Source: Actinomycetota bacterium | GTDB lineage: Bacteria > Actinomycetota > Thermoleophilia > Solirubrobacterales > Solirubrobacteraceae | Assembly: GCA_005884115.1 (NCBI GenBank) | Contig: VAXW01000006.1 | Location: forward strand, 1-64,000 | Length of the DNA: 64,000 nt | Reading direction: 5' to 3' | Shown here: in pieces, positions 24,632 to 33,109 of the stretch | Layout of the letters: each line of letters opens with the position of its first letter | Numbering within the stretch: the stretch's first letter is position 1 | Notes under the pieces: model-generated | Database searches by the model: none | What the model saw: only the letters and a program-made list of their open reading frames with translations | What the model was told of the DNA's origin: nothing | Translations under genes and position numbers: made by a program

Positions 24632-26227
24632 TCATCGATCCCGCCGCCGGCGGACCGATTCCTGGTCCTGGCGGCGGGGCAGCGCCACGACATCGGCCAG
24701 CGGAGCGCCCTCGCCGGCCGACTCCACTCCCTGGGGTGCCCGCCGGCTCTCTTCCGGCGAGCGCTGCTGTTCTGCGGCGTGCTCGCGGCCGTGTTCTGTG
24801 ACCGGCTCGTGGCCGCCCTTCGCGGCGGGCTCGCGCTCGCCCTTTGCAGCGGGCTCGCGGTGCGGCGCCGGGACGGCACCGCCGGCGCTCTTCAGCGACC
24901 CCGACAGCGTGCCCAGCAGCCTGACCTGCTGGGCCAGCACTCTGCCAATGCGGCGGATACCCTCGCGGATGTCCGCATCGGGCACGCCCGCGAAGTTCAG
25001 TCGCATCGAGGAGGCTCCGCTGTGACCGTCCATATAGGCGGCTCGGCCGGGCACGAACGCGACGCCCTCTCTGCGGGCGTGCGCCAGGAGATCGGTGGTG
25101 TCGATGTGGTCCTCGAGCGTCGCCCAGACGAAGAGGCCGCCCTGCGGTCTCGTCCAGCGCGCGCGCTCCCCGAAGTGCTCATCCAGCGCCTCGAGCATGA
25201 GGTCCCGGCGGCGCCTGTAGAGGAGCTTGAGCTCCTCCAGATAGTCGCTCCACACCGCGCTGCCGTCGGCGCCGCGCTGCTTGAAGTAGGCGGACACGAA
25301 CAGCTGCGTGACCGGCGACGAGCACAGATCCGAGCCCTGCTTGCCGAGGTTGAGCTTCTCCAGCACTGGCCGCGGCGCCACCGCCCACCCCAGTCGCAGT
25401 CCCGGAGAGAGGATCTTCGAGAACGTCCCCAGGTAGATCACGAGGTCAGCCGCGCCGCCCGTGCCCTCGGCTTCGGCGTCCAGCGAGTAGAGCGTGGGCA
25501 GGGGCTCTCCCTCGTAGCGCAGCAGGCCGTAGGGATTGTCCTCGAGCACCAGCAGCTCGCGCTCGCGCGCCACCTCCACCAGCCGGCGCCGGCGGGCAAG
25601 CGACATCGTCACGCCGCCGGGATTCTGGAAGTTGGGGATCGTGTAGATGAACTTCGGCGTGCGTCCCTCTGCCTGCAGCGCGTCGAGCGTGCGCTCGAGG
25701 GCGTCGATAGGCATTCCCTCGCCGTCCATCTCGATCTGTGCCACCTGCGCCTCGTAGGCGCCGAACGTGGGGACCGCGCCCGGGTAGGTCGGCGCCTCGG
25801 CGACGATCACGTCGCCCGGATCGATGAGCGCCTTGCACACCAGGTCGATGACCTGCTGGCCGCCGGTCGTGATGATCACCTCGTCGGAGTCCACGCTCGT
25901 GGCCTCGGCCGCCATCACCTCGACCACGCACTCCACCGCCGCGCTCATGCCTTCGGTGGGTCCGTACTGCAGCGCGCGCGCCGTCGAGCCGTCGGCGACC
26001 TGTGCCATCAGGGCCGCGTACAGCCGCGGGTCGAACGTGCTCGTGTCGGGCAGCCCGCCGGCAAGCGAGATCACGTCCGGTCGCTCTGTGAGCGCCATCA
26101 TCTCGCGCATCGCCGAGCTTTTCATCGACCGCGTCCGCGCCGCGAACAGCGCCTCGTAGCGCGCGATCTCGTGCGCCGTGGGCCGAGCTCCACGGCCGTC
26201 GCCTGCTCCGCTACGCGGTCGGTTCAT
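24632..26227 (-). CDS. PLP-dependent aminotransferase, class I/II (2-aminoadipate/LysN-like)
   Basis: 531 residues from the ATG at 26227. The fold-type I core covers about residues 25-420: RPDVISLAGGLPDTSTFD, TTGGQQVIDLVCKAL, EDNPYGLLRYEG and the PLP-lysine motif GTFSKILSPGLRLGW. This subgroup (MocR-type without the HTH) includes 2-aminoadipate and aromatic aminotransferases. Family enzymes stop near 420 residues; here about 100 extra residues form a charged low-complexity tail with an imperfect repeat (REPAAKGEREPAAKG). It precedes ddl by 13 nt, so it may feed or simply share an operon with it. Confidence 0.9.
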   Translation of the reverse strand: MNRPRSGAGDGRGARPTAHEIARYEALFAARTRSMKSSAMREMMALTERPDVISLAGGLPDTSTFDPRLYAALMAQVADGSTARALQYGPTEGMSAAVECVVEVMAAEATSVDSDEVIITTGGQQVIDLVCKALIDPGDVIVAEAPTYPGAVPTFGAYEAQVAQIEMDGEGMPIDALERTLDALQAEGRTPKFIYTIPNFQNPGGVTMSLARRRRLVEVARERELLVLEDNPYGLLRYEGEPLPTLYSLDAEAEGTGGAADLVIYLGTFSKILSPGLRLGWAVAPRPVLEKLNLGKQGSDLCSSPVTQLFVSAYFKQRGADGSAVWSDYLEELKLLYRRRRDLMLEALDEHFGERARWTRPQGGLFVWATLEDHIDTTDLLAHARREGVAFVPGRAAYMDGHSGASSMRLNFAGVPDADIREGIRRIGRVLAQQVRLLGTLSGSLKSAGGAVPAPHREPAAKGEREPAAKGGHEPVTEHGREHAAEQQRSPEESRRAPQGVESAGEGAPLADVVALPRRQDQESVRRRRDR

Positions 26228-26355
26228 CGTGTTGAGCTTTATTCGCCGGTGCGCCGCGCGACCCTCCGACCGTGCGCCGCCAGGAGACACGTCGACTATC
26301 GTCCGGTCGATCCTAGAGCGACCGGCCCGCGGACGGTAGCGCGCGCCGGCCAAGC

Positions 26356-26955
26356 ATGAACGGCCTCTTCTTTTACATCGGCCTCGGGTTGGGGCTCGCC
26401 GTGGCGTGCGGGCTGCGCCCCTACCTGCCGGCGCTGCTCGCCGGGGCGCTGTCGTCATCGAGCGCTCTTGGAGTGCACTTCGCGCCGGGTAGCTACCGCT
26501 TCCTGCAGGCGGGCTGGTGGCTCGTGGTCGTCACGGCTGTGCTGGCGCTCGCGTACGCGCTGCAGCTGCAGATGGGCAGCGAGCGCTTCGCGAAGGCGCT
26601 CGGCGGCGCCGTGGCCGCTCAGTCGGTCGGGGTGGGAGCGCTGCTGTTCGCGGGCACGCTCGCCGCGCACGGCGATGCATCCTGGCCCGGCCTGATCGCA
26701 GGCGCCGGCGCCGGCGCGATCGCCTGGCAGTCATCGGACGCGATCATCTCCGGCGCACGCAGGCGGCTCCCCGACCGCGCCTCTCGCGAGGCACTGACCG
26801 TGTACCTCGACGCCGCCTCGCTCGCCGCAGCCGCGCTCGCAGCGCTGGTGCATCCGCTCGGCTACCTGCTCGCGGCGGGCGCGGTCTGGCTGCTCCTGCG
26901 CGTGCGCTCGCGGGCGGGGGCCAAGTACGCCGGCCTGCGCGTGCTGCGCCGCTGA
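26356..26955 (+). CDS. DUF4126-like integral membrane protein
   Basis: 199 residues with about five hydrophobic helices. GLGLAVACGLRPYLPALLAGAL at the N-terminus and the pattern of Gly/Ala-rich helices fit DUF4126, a membrane family of unknown function. It lies divergent from the aminotransferase gene and 7 bp before the phosphodiesterase gene, so it probably heads that operon. Confidence 0.7.
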   Translation: MNGLFFYIGLGLGLAVACGLRPYLPALLAGALSSSSALGVHFAPGSYRFLQAGWWLVVVTAVLALAYALQLQMGSERFAKALGGAVAAQSVGVGALLFAGTLAAHGDASWPGLIAGAGAGAIAWQSSDAIISGARRRLPDRASREALTVYLDAASLAAAALAALVHPLGYLLAAGAVWLLLRVRSRAGAKYAGLRVLRR

Positions 26956-26962
26956 GGCCACG

Positions 26963-28489
26963 TTGTCCTCCCCGGCCAAGCTCGTGCTGTGCGTCATCGA
27001 CGCGCTCGCCCCCGCGATGCTCGAGCGCACGGTGGCCGCGGGGGCGGCGCCGACGCTGAAGGCGCTCATGGACCGCGGGCTCTACGTGCCCGACTGCGTG
27101 GCCGCATTTCCCTCCGTGACCCCCGTGTGCGCCGCCTCGATCGTCACCGGTGCCGGCCCCGACGCGCACGAGATCCCCGCGATGAACTGGTTCCATCGCG
27201 ACGAGGACCGCTACGTCGAATACGGCTCCAGCCTGCGCTCCGCGCAGCGCTTCGGGATCGCACGCCAGTTGACCGACACGGTCTACAACATGAATCGCTC
27301 CCACCTCTCGGCGCAGACGCCGACGGTGTTCGAGGCGCTGGACGACGCCGGCGTGCGTACGGCCGGCACCACCTACCTGATGTACCGCGGGCGCCACAAG
27401 CACGAGCCGCAGCGCGATACCGCGCTCGCGCGCGTCGCCTCGACGCTCATGCGCCACCCGGTGTTCGGGCCGCGCGAGCTCTTCTACGCCGACATCTTCG
27501 CTTCACGGCGCACGAGCTGCCGCGCGGGCTTCGGCATGCCGGGCGTACGCGACCGGCATTCCGGATGCGTGTCGGCCTTCATGGTCGAGAACGATCTCTT
27601 CGACTTCCTGCTGCTGTCGCTGCCCGACAACGACTGGTACTCGCACAAGTACGGCCCAGAGGCGCAGATCCAGTCGATCGCGCAGGCCGACGTTCAGCTC
27701 GCGCGCGTGTTCGACGCCTGCGGCGGCGTCGACGAGTTCCTCGACGAGCACGCAGTCATCGTGATGGCGGATCACTCGCAGGCACCCGTCACGTCCGAGA
27801 TCGCGCTCCAGGATGCGCTCGCCGACCTCGGCGTGCTCGGCCCCTCGCGCTCGCGCGCGGCGCGCGAGGAGAGACCGCGGATCGCGGTGTGCCCCTCTCA
27901 GCGTGCGGCCGCTGTGTACGCGCTGCACGAGCCCGAGCGCGACGCGATGCGCGCGTCGGTCGTGGCCAGCGCGATGGCGATCGAGGGAATCGAGCACGTC
28001 ATCTGGCTTGGGCGCGATGCTCACGACGTCCCGACCGAGGGCATCATCGCGCGGCCGGGGCGCGGCGAGCTGCGCTTCTGCCCGCAGGGTCCGCTGCGGG
28101 ACGCGCGCGGCGGGAGCTGGAGCGTCGAAGGCCCGCTGGAGGTGATCGACGCGACGATCGAGGACGGATGCCTGTTGACGCCCGCCTACCCGGACGTGCT
28201 CGCGCGCGTGTGGTCGGCGCTGAGCTGCCGCACCTCGGGCGAGGTCCTGCTCTCGGCGGCGCCTGGCCACGAGTTCATCGACTGGGGACGCCAGGCACAC
28301 GTCGGCGGCGGAAGCCACGGCTCGCTGCACTCCTCCGACTCGCTCGGAGCGCTCGTGCTGTGCGGCGTGGGCCTGCCGCAGCCCGATGTCGAGCAGTGGT
28401 CCATCGGCGACGTGGCACCGCTCGTGCTGGGACACTTCGGGCTTGAGCGAAACGGTGGCTCACGATCGGCGCCGCGCTCGCCCGCCTGA
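26963..28489 (+). CDS. Alkaline-phosphatase-superfamily phosphodiesterase/nucleotide pyrophosphatase
   Basis: 508 residues, TTG start just after the DUF4126 stop. The type I phosphodiesterase signature is in order: VIDALAP (metal Asp), AFPSVTPVCAASIVTG with the nucleophile Thr, PDNDWYSHKYGPEA (Asp and His ligands), MADHSQAP (Asp-His pair) and GGGSHGSLHSSDSLG (last His). No signal peptide is visible, so it is probably cytoplasmic. Substrate unknown. Its last 35 bp overlap the next gene. Confidence 0.88.
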   Translation: MSSPAKLVLCVIDALAPAMLERTVAAGAAPTLKALMDRGLYVPDCVAAFPSVTPVCAASIVTGAGPDAHEIPAMNWFHRDEDRYVEYGSSLRSAQRFGIARQLTDTVYNMNRSHLSAQTPTVFEALDDAGVRTAGTTYLMYRGRHKHEPQRDTALARVASTLMRHPVFGPRELFYADIFASRRTSCRAGFGMPGVRDRHSGCVSAFMVENDLFDFLLLSLPDNDWYSHKYGPEAQIQSIAQADVQLARVFDACGGVDEFLDEHAVIVMADHSQAPVTSEIALQDALADLGVLGPSRSRAAREERPRIAVCPSQRAAAVYALHEPERDAMRASVVASAMAIEGIEHVIWLGRDAHDVPTEGIIARPGRGELRFCPQGPLRDARGGSWSVEGPLEVIDATIEDGCLLTPAYPDVLARVWSALSCRTSGEVLLSAAPGHEFIDWGRQAHVGGGSHGSLHSSDSLGALVLCGVGLPQPDVEQWSIGDVAPLVLGHFGLERNGGSRSAPRSPA

Positions 28490-30353
28490 CTCATGGGCGG
28501 CTTGCGCGCGCCGGCTTCGCGCGCTTGGCGCCGCGCTCCTAGCCACCTTCCTGCTCATCCCGGCAACGGGCGCCGCAGCGCGTTCCGAAGCGCACGCGCC
28601 GGGTGCGGCGGCGCGCGAGGAATCGATCGCGTCGTTCCCTCCGACGGACGCGCTGGCCGTGACCCCCGCCGCTCCCGGACGCGCGGGCGGGGGGCGTCCT
28701 CGCGCGGTGCTCGAGCCGGGCAGCCAGCCTTCGCAGGCGCCGATCTATGTCGCCCCGTCGGACACCCCGCCGGCAGGGCGCAGGCTGTCCTCAAACCGGG
28801 TGCTCGCGATCGCGGCGGCGCTTGGAAAGATGCGCGCGCTGCGCCGCGAACATCGTGGCGCCTACCCCGCCGCATACCTGAAGGTCCCGTTTCGCTGGCA
28901 GGTCAGCTACTTCTCGCGCGACGGCAAGAAGGAGCTAGGGCAGGTGATCATCGACGACCTCTCCGGCCGCGTACTGGAAGCGTGGACCGGCTTTCAGGTC
29001 GCGTGGGCGATGGCACGCGGCTACCCGGGGGCGTTCGGAAGGCACGTCAACTCCCTGTACGTCTGGCTGCCGCTGTGCGTGCTGTTCGTGCTGCCCTTCT
29101 TCAACTTCCGCCGCCCCTTTTCGCTTCTGCACCTGGATCTGCTCGTGCTCCTGTCGTTCTCGGTGTCGCTGGCCTTCTTCAACCACGCGCGCATCTACGC
29201 GTCCGTGCCGCTCGTCTACCCACCGCTCTTGTACCTGCTCGCCCGCATGCTCGCGCTCGCCCGCCGGCGCGACGCTCGCGCAGCGTCGCCCGCGCGCATG
29301 CTCGTTCCCGCTCGGTGGCTCGCCGTCGCGCTCCTGTTCCTGGTCGGGTTCCGCATCGCCCTCAACGTCACCGACTCCAACGTGATCGATGTCGGCTATG
29401 CGGGCGTCATCGGCGCGCACCGCATCGTCAGCGGCAAGCCGCTGTACGGGCACTACCCGAGCGACAACGAACGCGGCGACACCTACGGCGCCGCCAACTA
29501 CGAGGCCTACGTGCCCTTCGAGCGGCTGTTCGGCTGGAGCGGCACGTGGGATGACCTGCCGGCCGCGCACGCGGCTGCGATCGCCTTCGACCTGCTCGCG
29601 CTGTCGCTGCTGTTTCTGCTCGGGCGCCGAGTGCGCGGGCCGTCGTTGGGGATCGCGCTCGCGTATGCGTGGGCGTCGTACCCGTTCACGCTGTTCGCGC
29701 TCGAGAGCAACTCCAACGACACGCTCGTGGCTGCGCTCGTGCTAGCGGCGCTGCTGGCTACGAGCTACCGCTCGAAGCTCGCGCCGCCCGCGCGCGGGGC
29801 GTTTGCGGCGCTCGCGGGCCTGACCAAGTTCGCCCCGCTTGCGCTCGCGCCGCTGCTGGCCACGCGCGAGCTGGGCACGCACGGCGGCGCTGCCCGCCTC
29901 CGCCTGAGCCGGCTCGCCGCCTACGCGGCGGCCTTCGTGCTCGCCGCCGCGCTCGCGCTGCTGCCGGCGGTCAGCCATGCGTCGCTTCGCACGATGTACG
30001 AGCGCACTATCGAATACCAGGCGAACCGCGGCTCGCCCTTCTCGGTGTGGGGGCTCTACGGTGGTCTGGGCGACGTGCAGCTGCTCGTGCAGGTCGCCGC
30101 GATCGTGCTGGCGATCGCGCTCGCCGTCGTCCCGCGACGGCTCGACGCCATCGGCCTGGCGGCCGCGGCTGCAGCGATCCTGATCGCAACCCAGCTGGGG
30201 ATCGAACACTGGTTCTACCTCTACATCCCGTGGTTCTTCCCGCTCGTGATGCTGGCGCTGCTGGGGGCGCTCAGCTGGCCCGCGAGGAGTTGGGCCGCGG
30301 CATCAGGATCTGCTCGATCGACTCGGCCCGCAGCGGCTGTGAGCAGCGGATGA
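28455..30353 (+). CDS. Polytopic membrane glycosyltransferase-like protein (GT87/DUF2029 type)
   Basis: 632 residues from the GTG at 28455, which overlaps the phosphodiesterase gene by 35 nt. After a signal-like helix (about 22-43) comes a region of about 150 residues that resembles a PepSY-type module (FRWQVSYFSRDGKKELGQVIIDDLSGRV split over two strands), then about 12 membrane helices. GYAGVIGAHRIVSGKPLYG and ALAGLTKFAPLALAP are typical of the polyprenyl-phosphate-dependent mannosyltransferases of GT87. Role: probably extracytoplasmic transfer of a sugar to a glycolipid or glycan. The 3' end overlaps the convergent YmdB gene by about 80 bp. Confidence 0.75.
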   Translation: MAHDRRRARPPDSWAACARRLRALGAALLATFLLIPATGAAARSEAHAPGAAAREESIASFPPTDALAVTPAAPGRAGGGRPRAVLEPGSQPSQAPIYVAPSDTPPAGRRLSSNRVLAIAAALGKMRALRREHRGAYPAAYLKVPFRWQVSYFSRDGKKELGQVIIDDLSGRVLEAWTGFQVAWAMARGYPGAFGRHVNSLYVWLPLCVLFVLPFFNFRRPFSLLHLDLLVLLSFSVSLAFFNHARIYASVPLVYPPLLYLLARMLALARRRDARAASPARMLVPARWLAVALLFLVGFRIALNVTDSNVIDVGYAGVIGAHRIVSGKPLYGHYPSDNERGDTYGAANYEAYVPFERLFGWSGTWDDLPAAHAAAIAFDLLALSLLFLLGRRVRGPSLGIALAYAWASYPFTLFALESNSNDTLVAALVLAALLATSYRSKLAPPARGAFAALAGLTKFAPLALAPLLATRELGTHGGAARLRLSRLAAYAAAFVLAAALALLPAVSHASLRTMYERTIEYQANRGSPFSVWGLYGGLGDVQLLVQVAAIVLAIALAVVPRRLDAIGLAAAAAAILIATQLGIEHWFYLYIPWFFPLVMLALLGALSWPARSWAAASGSARSTRPAAAVSSG

Positions 30354-31062
30354 GCACGCCCATCAGCCACGGGTCGACATCGGAGGTTTCAAAGCGCACC
30401 GGCATCTGCGTGAGCAGCCCCTCCAGCGCCTGCTCTCGTTTGACGCCGATCACGCCGCCGCGCGGCCCGGTCATACCCACGTCGGTGATGTAGGCCGTGC
30501 CGTGGTTGAGCAGACGCGCGTCTGCCGTCGGCACGTGGGTGTGCGTCCCCACGACGGCCGTCACCCTGCCGTCGAGGTGCCAGCCCATCGCCACCTTCTC
30601 CGAGGTCGCCTCGGCGTGCATGTCGACGATGATGTGCTCGACGCTGCCGAGGTCGGCGAGCGCCACCTCGATCTCGGTGAAGGCTGAGCGCCCGGCACGC
30701 AAGTACAGGTTGCCGCTCAGATTGATCACGCCGAGGCGCACGCCGCCTCGCTCGACGACGCACGTGCCGCGGCCCGGCTGGGAGCGCAGGAAGTTGGCCG
30801 GGCGCACGATCCGCGGCTCGGTCTCCAGATAGGCGTAGATCTCACGGCGGTGGTAGGTGTGGTTGCCGAGCGTGATCGCGTCTACGCCCGCGGCGAGCAG
30901 CTCGTCGGCGATCTTGGGCGTGACCCCCAAGCCGCCGGCCGAGTTCTCGGCGTTGACCACGATGAACGTCGGCGCGTAGCGCTCGCGGAGGATCGGCAGG
31001 CTGTCGAGCAGCGTGCGCCTGCCAATGCCGCCGACGATGTCGCCGACGAAGAGGATGTTCAC
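30271..31062 (-). CDS. YmdB-like metallophosphoesterase (TIGR00282 family)
   Basis: 263 residues if the GTG at 31062 is used, giving VNILFVGDIVGGIGRRTL, the standard family opening; an in-frame ATG at 31143 would add an acidic extension without a better ribosome site. Metal ligands: GDIVG (Asp), VNAENSAGGLG (Asn/Glu), LGNHTYHRREI (Asn-His), VDMHAEATSEK and VVGTHTHVPTAD. B. subtilis YmdB is a 2',3'-cyclic-nucleotide phosphodiesterase that affects biofilm and sporulation; activity here is inferred. Divergent from the AI-2E transporter gene. Confidence 0.9.
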   Translation of the reverse strand: MNILFVGDIVGGIGRRTLLDSLPILRERYAPTFIVVNAENSAGGLGVTPKIADELLAAGVDAITLGNHTYHRREIYAYLETEPRIVRPANFLRSQPGRGTCVVERGGVRLGVINLSGNLYLRAGRSAFTEIEVALADLGSVEHIIVDMHAEATSEKVAMGWHLDGRVTAVVGTHTHVPTADARLLNHGTAYITDVGMTGPRGGVIGVKREQALEGLLTQMPVRFETSDVDPWLMGVLIRCSQPLRAESIEQILMPRPNSSRAS

Positions 31063-31166
31063 GCCGCCGTTATCCGCCCGCGCGTCCGGCTCGGCCGGCA
31101 GCGCCTCTTCCTGCCCATCCTCGGCCGCCTTTCGCTCAGCCATACTTTGGCGATGGTGGGAGGCAC

Positions 31167-32393
31167 GTGAGCGGCGTCTCTGGGGCCACGCGCGACCCCG
31201 ACCCATCCCCAGCGGCAGTCAGCGGCGAGAGCGAGGCGCAGCCGCGCACGGAGGCCGAGGAGCGCCCGCCCGAGCAGGCGTCGGCGGCACCCGCGAAGGC
31301 GGTCGTGCCCCGCTGGGTCCAGCTGGTGGTGCTGCCGCTCGCGCTGCTCGCGCTGTGGGCGCTCGCGCGGGCCGCCGGCAAGGTGGTTCTGGTGTTCATG
31401 GTCGCAGGTGTCATCGCGTTGATCCTCAACCCGGCGGTGGCCTTCCTCCAGCGCTCGCGTATCCCCCGCGGACTGGCGGTCCTCGCCGTCTACCTCGCAT
31501 TCTTCCTGACGCTTGCCGGTGTCGGCGCGCTGCTGGCCAACCCTATCTCCAATCAGGTGCGGACGTTCACCAACAACCTCCCGCAAATCGTCGACGAAGC
31601 GAACAAGAAGATCGCCACCTTCCAGAACGAACTCAACCAGCAGGGAATCCACATTCACCTCGTCAAACAGGGCAAGACGGCGCTGCAGAGCGTCCAGGAC
31701 AAAGTCGCCAAAAGCGCCGGCAAAATCGCCTCCTCCTTCGGTGGGCTGCTGACCGAAGTGGCGAACGCGATCTTCGACCTCGTGCTCGTCTTCGTGCTCT
31801 CGGTGTACATGCTGCTGTACGGGCCACGCATCGGCGCGCTCGTGCGCCGCGTGATGCCGCCGGGCGATGGCACGCCCGGCGACGATTACCCGACGCTCGT
31901 GCAGCGGGCGGTCTCGCGCTACGTCGGCGGCCAGCTGCTGTTCAGCACGATCATGGGCATCTCGACCGGGCTTGCCCTGTTCCTGTTCGGTGTGCTCGGG
32001 ATCTTCCCCGACGGGCGCAAGTACGCGCTGGCGTTCGGGATGTTCTATGGCGTGATGGAGCTGGTGCCGTACATCGGTCCGATCCTCGGCGCATTGCCGG
32101 CGGTTGTGGTGGCGCTGTTCACGCGCCCGATAAGCGCCCTTTGGGTGGCGCTGTTGTTCCTCGGCCTGCAGCAGCTCGAGGGGCACATCGTCGCGCCGCA
32201 AGTGTTCGGGCACACGCTGCGGATCAATCCCCTGCTCGTGATCTTCGCGCTGCTGCTCGGTCTTACGCTGTACGGGGTGATAGGCGCGCTCGTCGCGCTG
32301 CCGGTCGCGGCCGTCCTGCGCGAGACCGCCGTCTACCTCAGCCGCCACCTGACATTCGAATCGTGGGAGCGCTCTCCGCGCGGACTGCTGTGA
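31167..32393 (+). CDS. AI-2E family (PurR-regulated permease-like) transporter
   Basis: 408 residues, GTG with GGGAGG close upstream. An acidic N-terminal tail of about 50 residues precedes eight or so membrane helices typical of the family. Landmarks: VPYIGPILGALPAVVVAL and LQQLEGHIVAPQVFGHTLRINP. A soluble middle section (about 120-200, Asn/Gln/Lys-rich) uses more GAA/AAA codons than the flanks. The family includes TqsA and Na+/H+ antiporters; substrate unknown. The stop overlaps the start of the ABC ATPase gene (GTGA). Confidence 0.9.
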   Translation: MSGVSGATRDPDPSPAAVSGESEAQPRTEAEERPPEQASAAPAKAVVPRWVQLVVLPLALLALWALARAAGKVVLVFMVAGVIALILNPAVAFLQRSRIPRGLAVLAVYLAFFLTLAGVGALLANPISNQVRTFTNNLPQIVDEANKKIATFQNELNQQGIHIHLVKQGKTALQSVQDKVAKSAGKIASSFGGLLTEVANAIFDLVLVFVLSVYMLLYGPRIGALVRRVMPPGDGTPGDDYPTLVQRAVSRYVGGQLLFSTIMGISTGLALFLFGVLGIFPDGRKYALAFGMFYGVMELVPYIGPILGALPAVVVALFTRPISALWVALLFLGLQQLEGHIVAPQVFGHTLRINPLLVIFALLLGLTLYGVIGALVALPVAAVLRETAVYLSRHLTFESWERSPRGLL

Positions 32394-33109
32394 GCACCCT
32401 GCTCAGCGTCCGCGGGCTCGCCAAGAGCTTCGGAGACCTGCAGGCGCTGCGCGGAGTCAGCTTCGACGCGCACAGCGGCGAGATCGTCGCGGTGATCGGT
32501 CCCAACGGCGCCGGCAAGACGACGCTGCTGTCGATCATCGCCGGTGCCCAGCGGCAGAGCGCGGGCACCGTGCGCTGCGACGCCGCCGGCGCCAGTCACG
32601 ACGTCGGCTGGGCGCCGCAGCAGGCAGCCGTGTATTCGAAGCTGTCGGTGTCCGAGAATCTGCGCCTGTTCGCGCGCCTGCACCGCGTCGCCGACCCCGA
32701 GCGCGCGGTCGCGCGCATGCTCGAGCAGACCGGCCTTGCCAAGCGCGCCGGAGAACGCCTCGAGCGCCTCTCCGGCGGCAACCGCCAGCGAGTGAACGTG
32801 GCCATCGGCTTGATCGCCGATCCGCCGGTGCTCGTCCTGGACGAGCCGTCGGCATCGCTCGACCCCGGCCAGCGCGAGCGTCTGTGGGAGTTCGTCGCGG
32901 GGCTCGCCAAGGCCGGCCGGGGCGTGATCTTCTCCACGCACAACGTCGACGAGGCGCAGCGATACGCCGATCGCGTGATCGTGCTCGACCGCGGCGATCT
33001 GCGCTTCGACGGCACGCCCGGGGAGCTCATGCGCGCGGCCGGCGAGGATGTGCGAGGCGATCTCGAGCGGGCGCTGGTGGCCTTCCTCGCGCGCGATGAG
33101 CCGCGATGA
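32390..33109 (+). CDS. ABC transporter ATP-binding protein
   Basis: 239 residues from the GTG at 32390, overlapping the AI-2E stop. Walker A GPNGAGKTTLL, Q-loop GWAPQQAAVY, signature LSGGNRQRVNV, Walker B VLVLDEPSASLD, and the H-loop FSTHNVDEA are all intact. It pairs with the ABC-2 permease that follows (ATGA overlap) to form an exporter of the ABC-2/DrrAB kind. Confidence 0.95.
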   Translation: MSTLLSVRGLAKSFGDLQALRGVSFDAHSGEIVAVIGPNGAGKTTLLSIIAGAQRQSAGTVRCDAAGASHDVGWAPQQAAVYSKLSVSENLRLFARLHRVADPERAVARMLEQTGLAKRAGERLERLSGGNRQRVNVAIGLIADPPVLVLDEPSASLDPGQRERLWEFVAGLAKAGRGVIFSTHNVDEAQRYADRVIVLDRGDLRFDGTPGELMRAAGEDVRGDLERALVAFLARDEPR

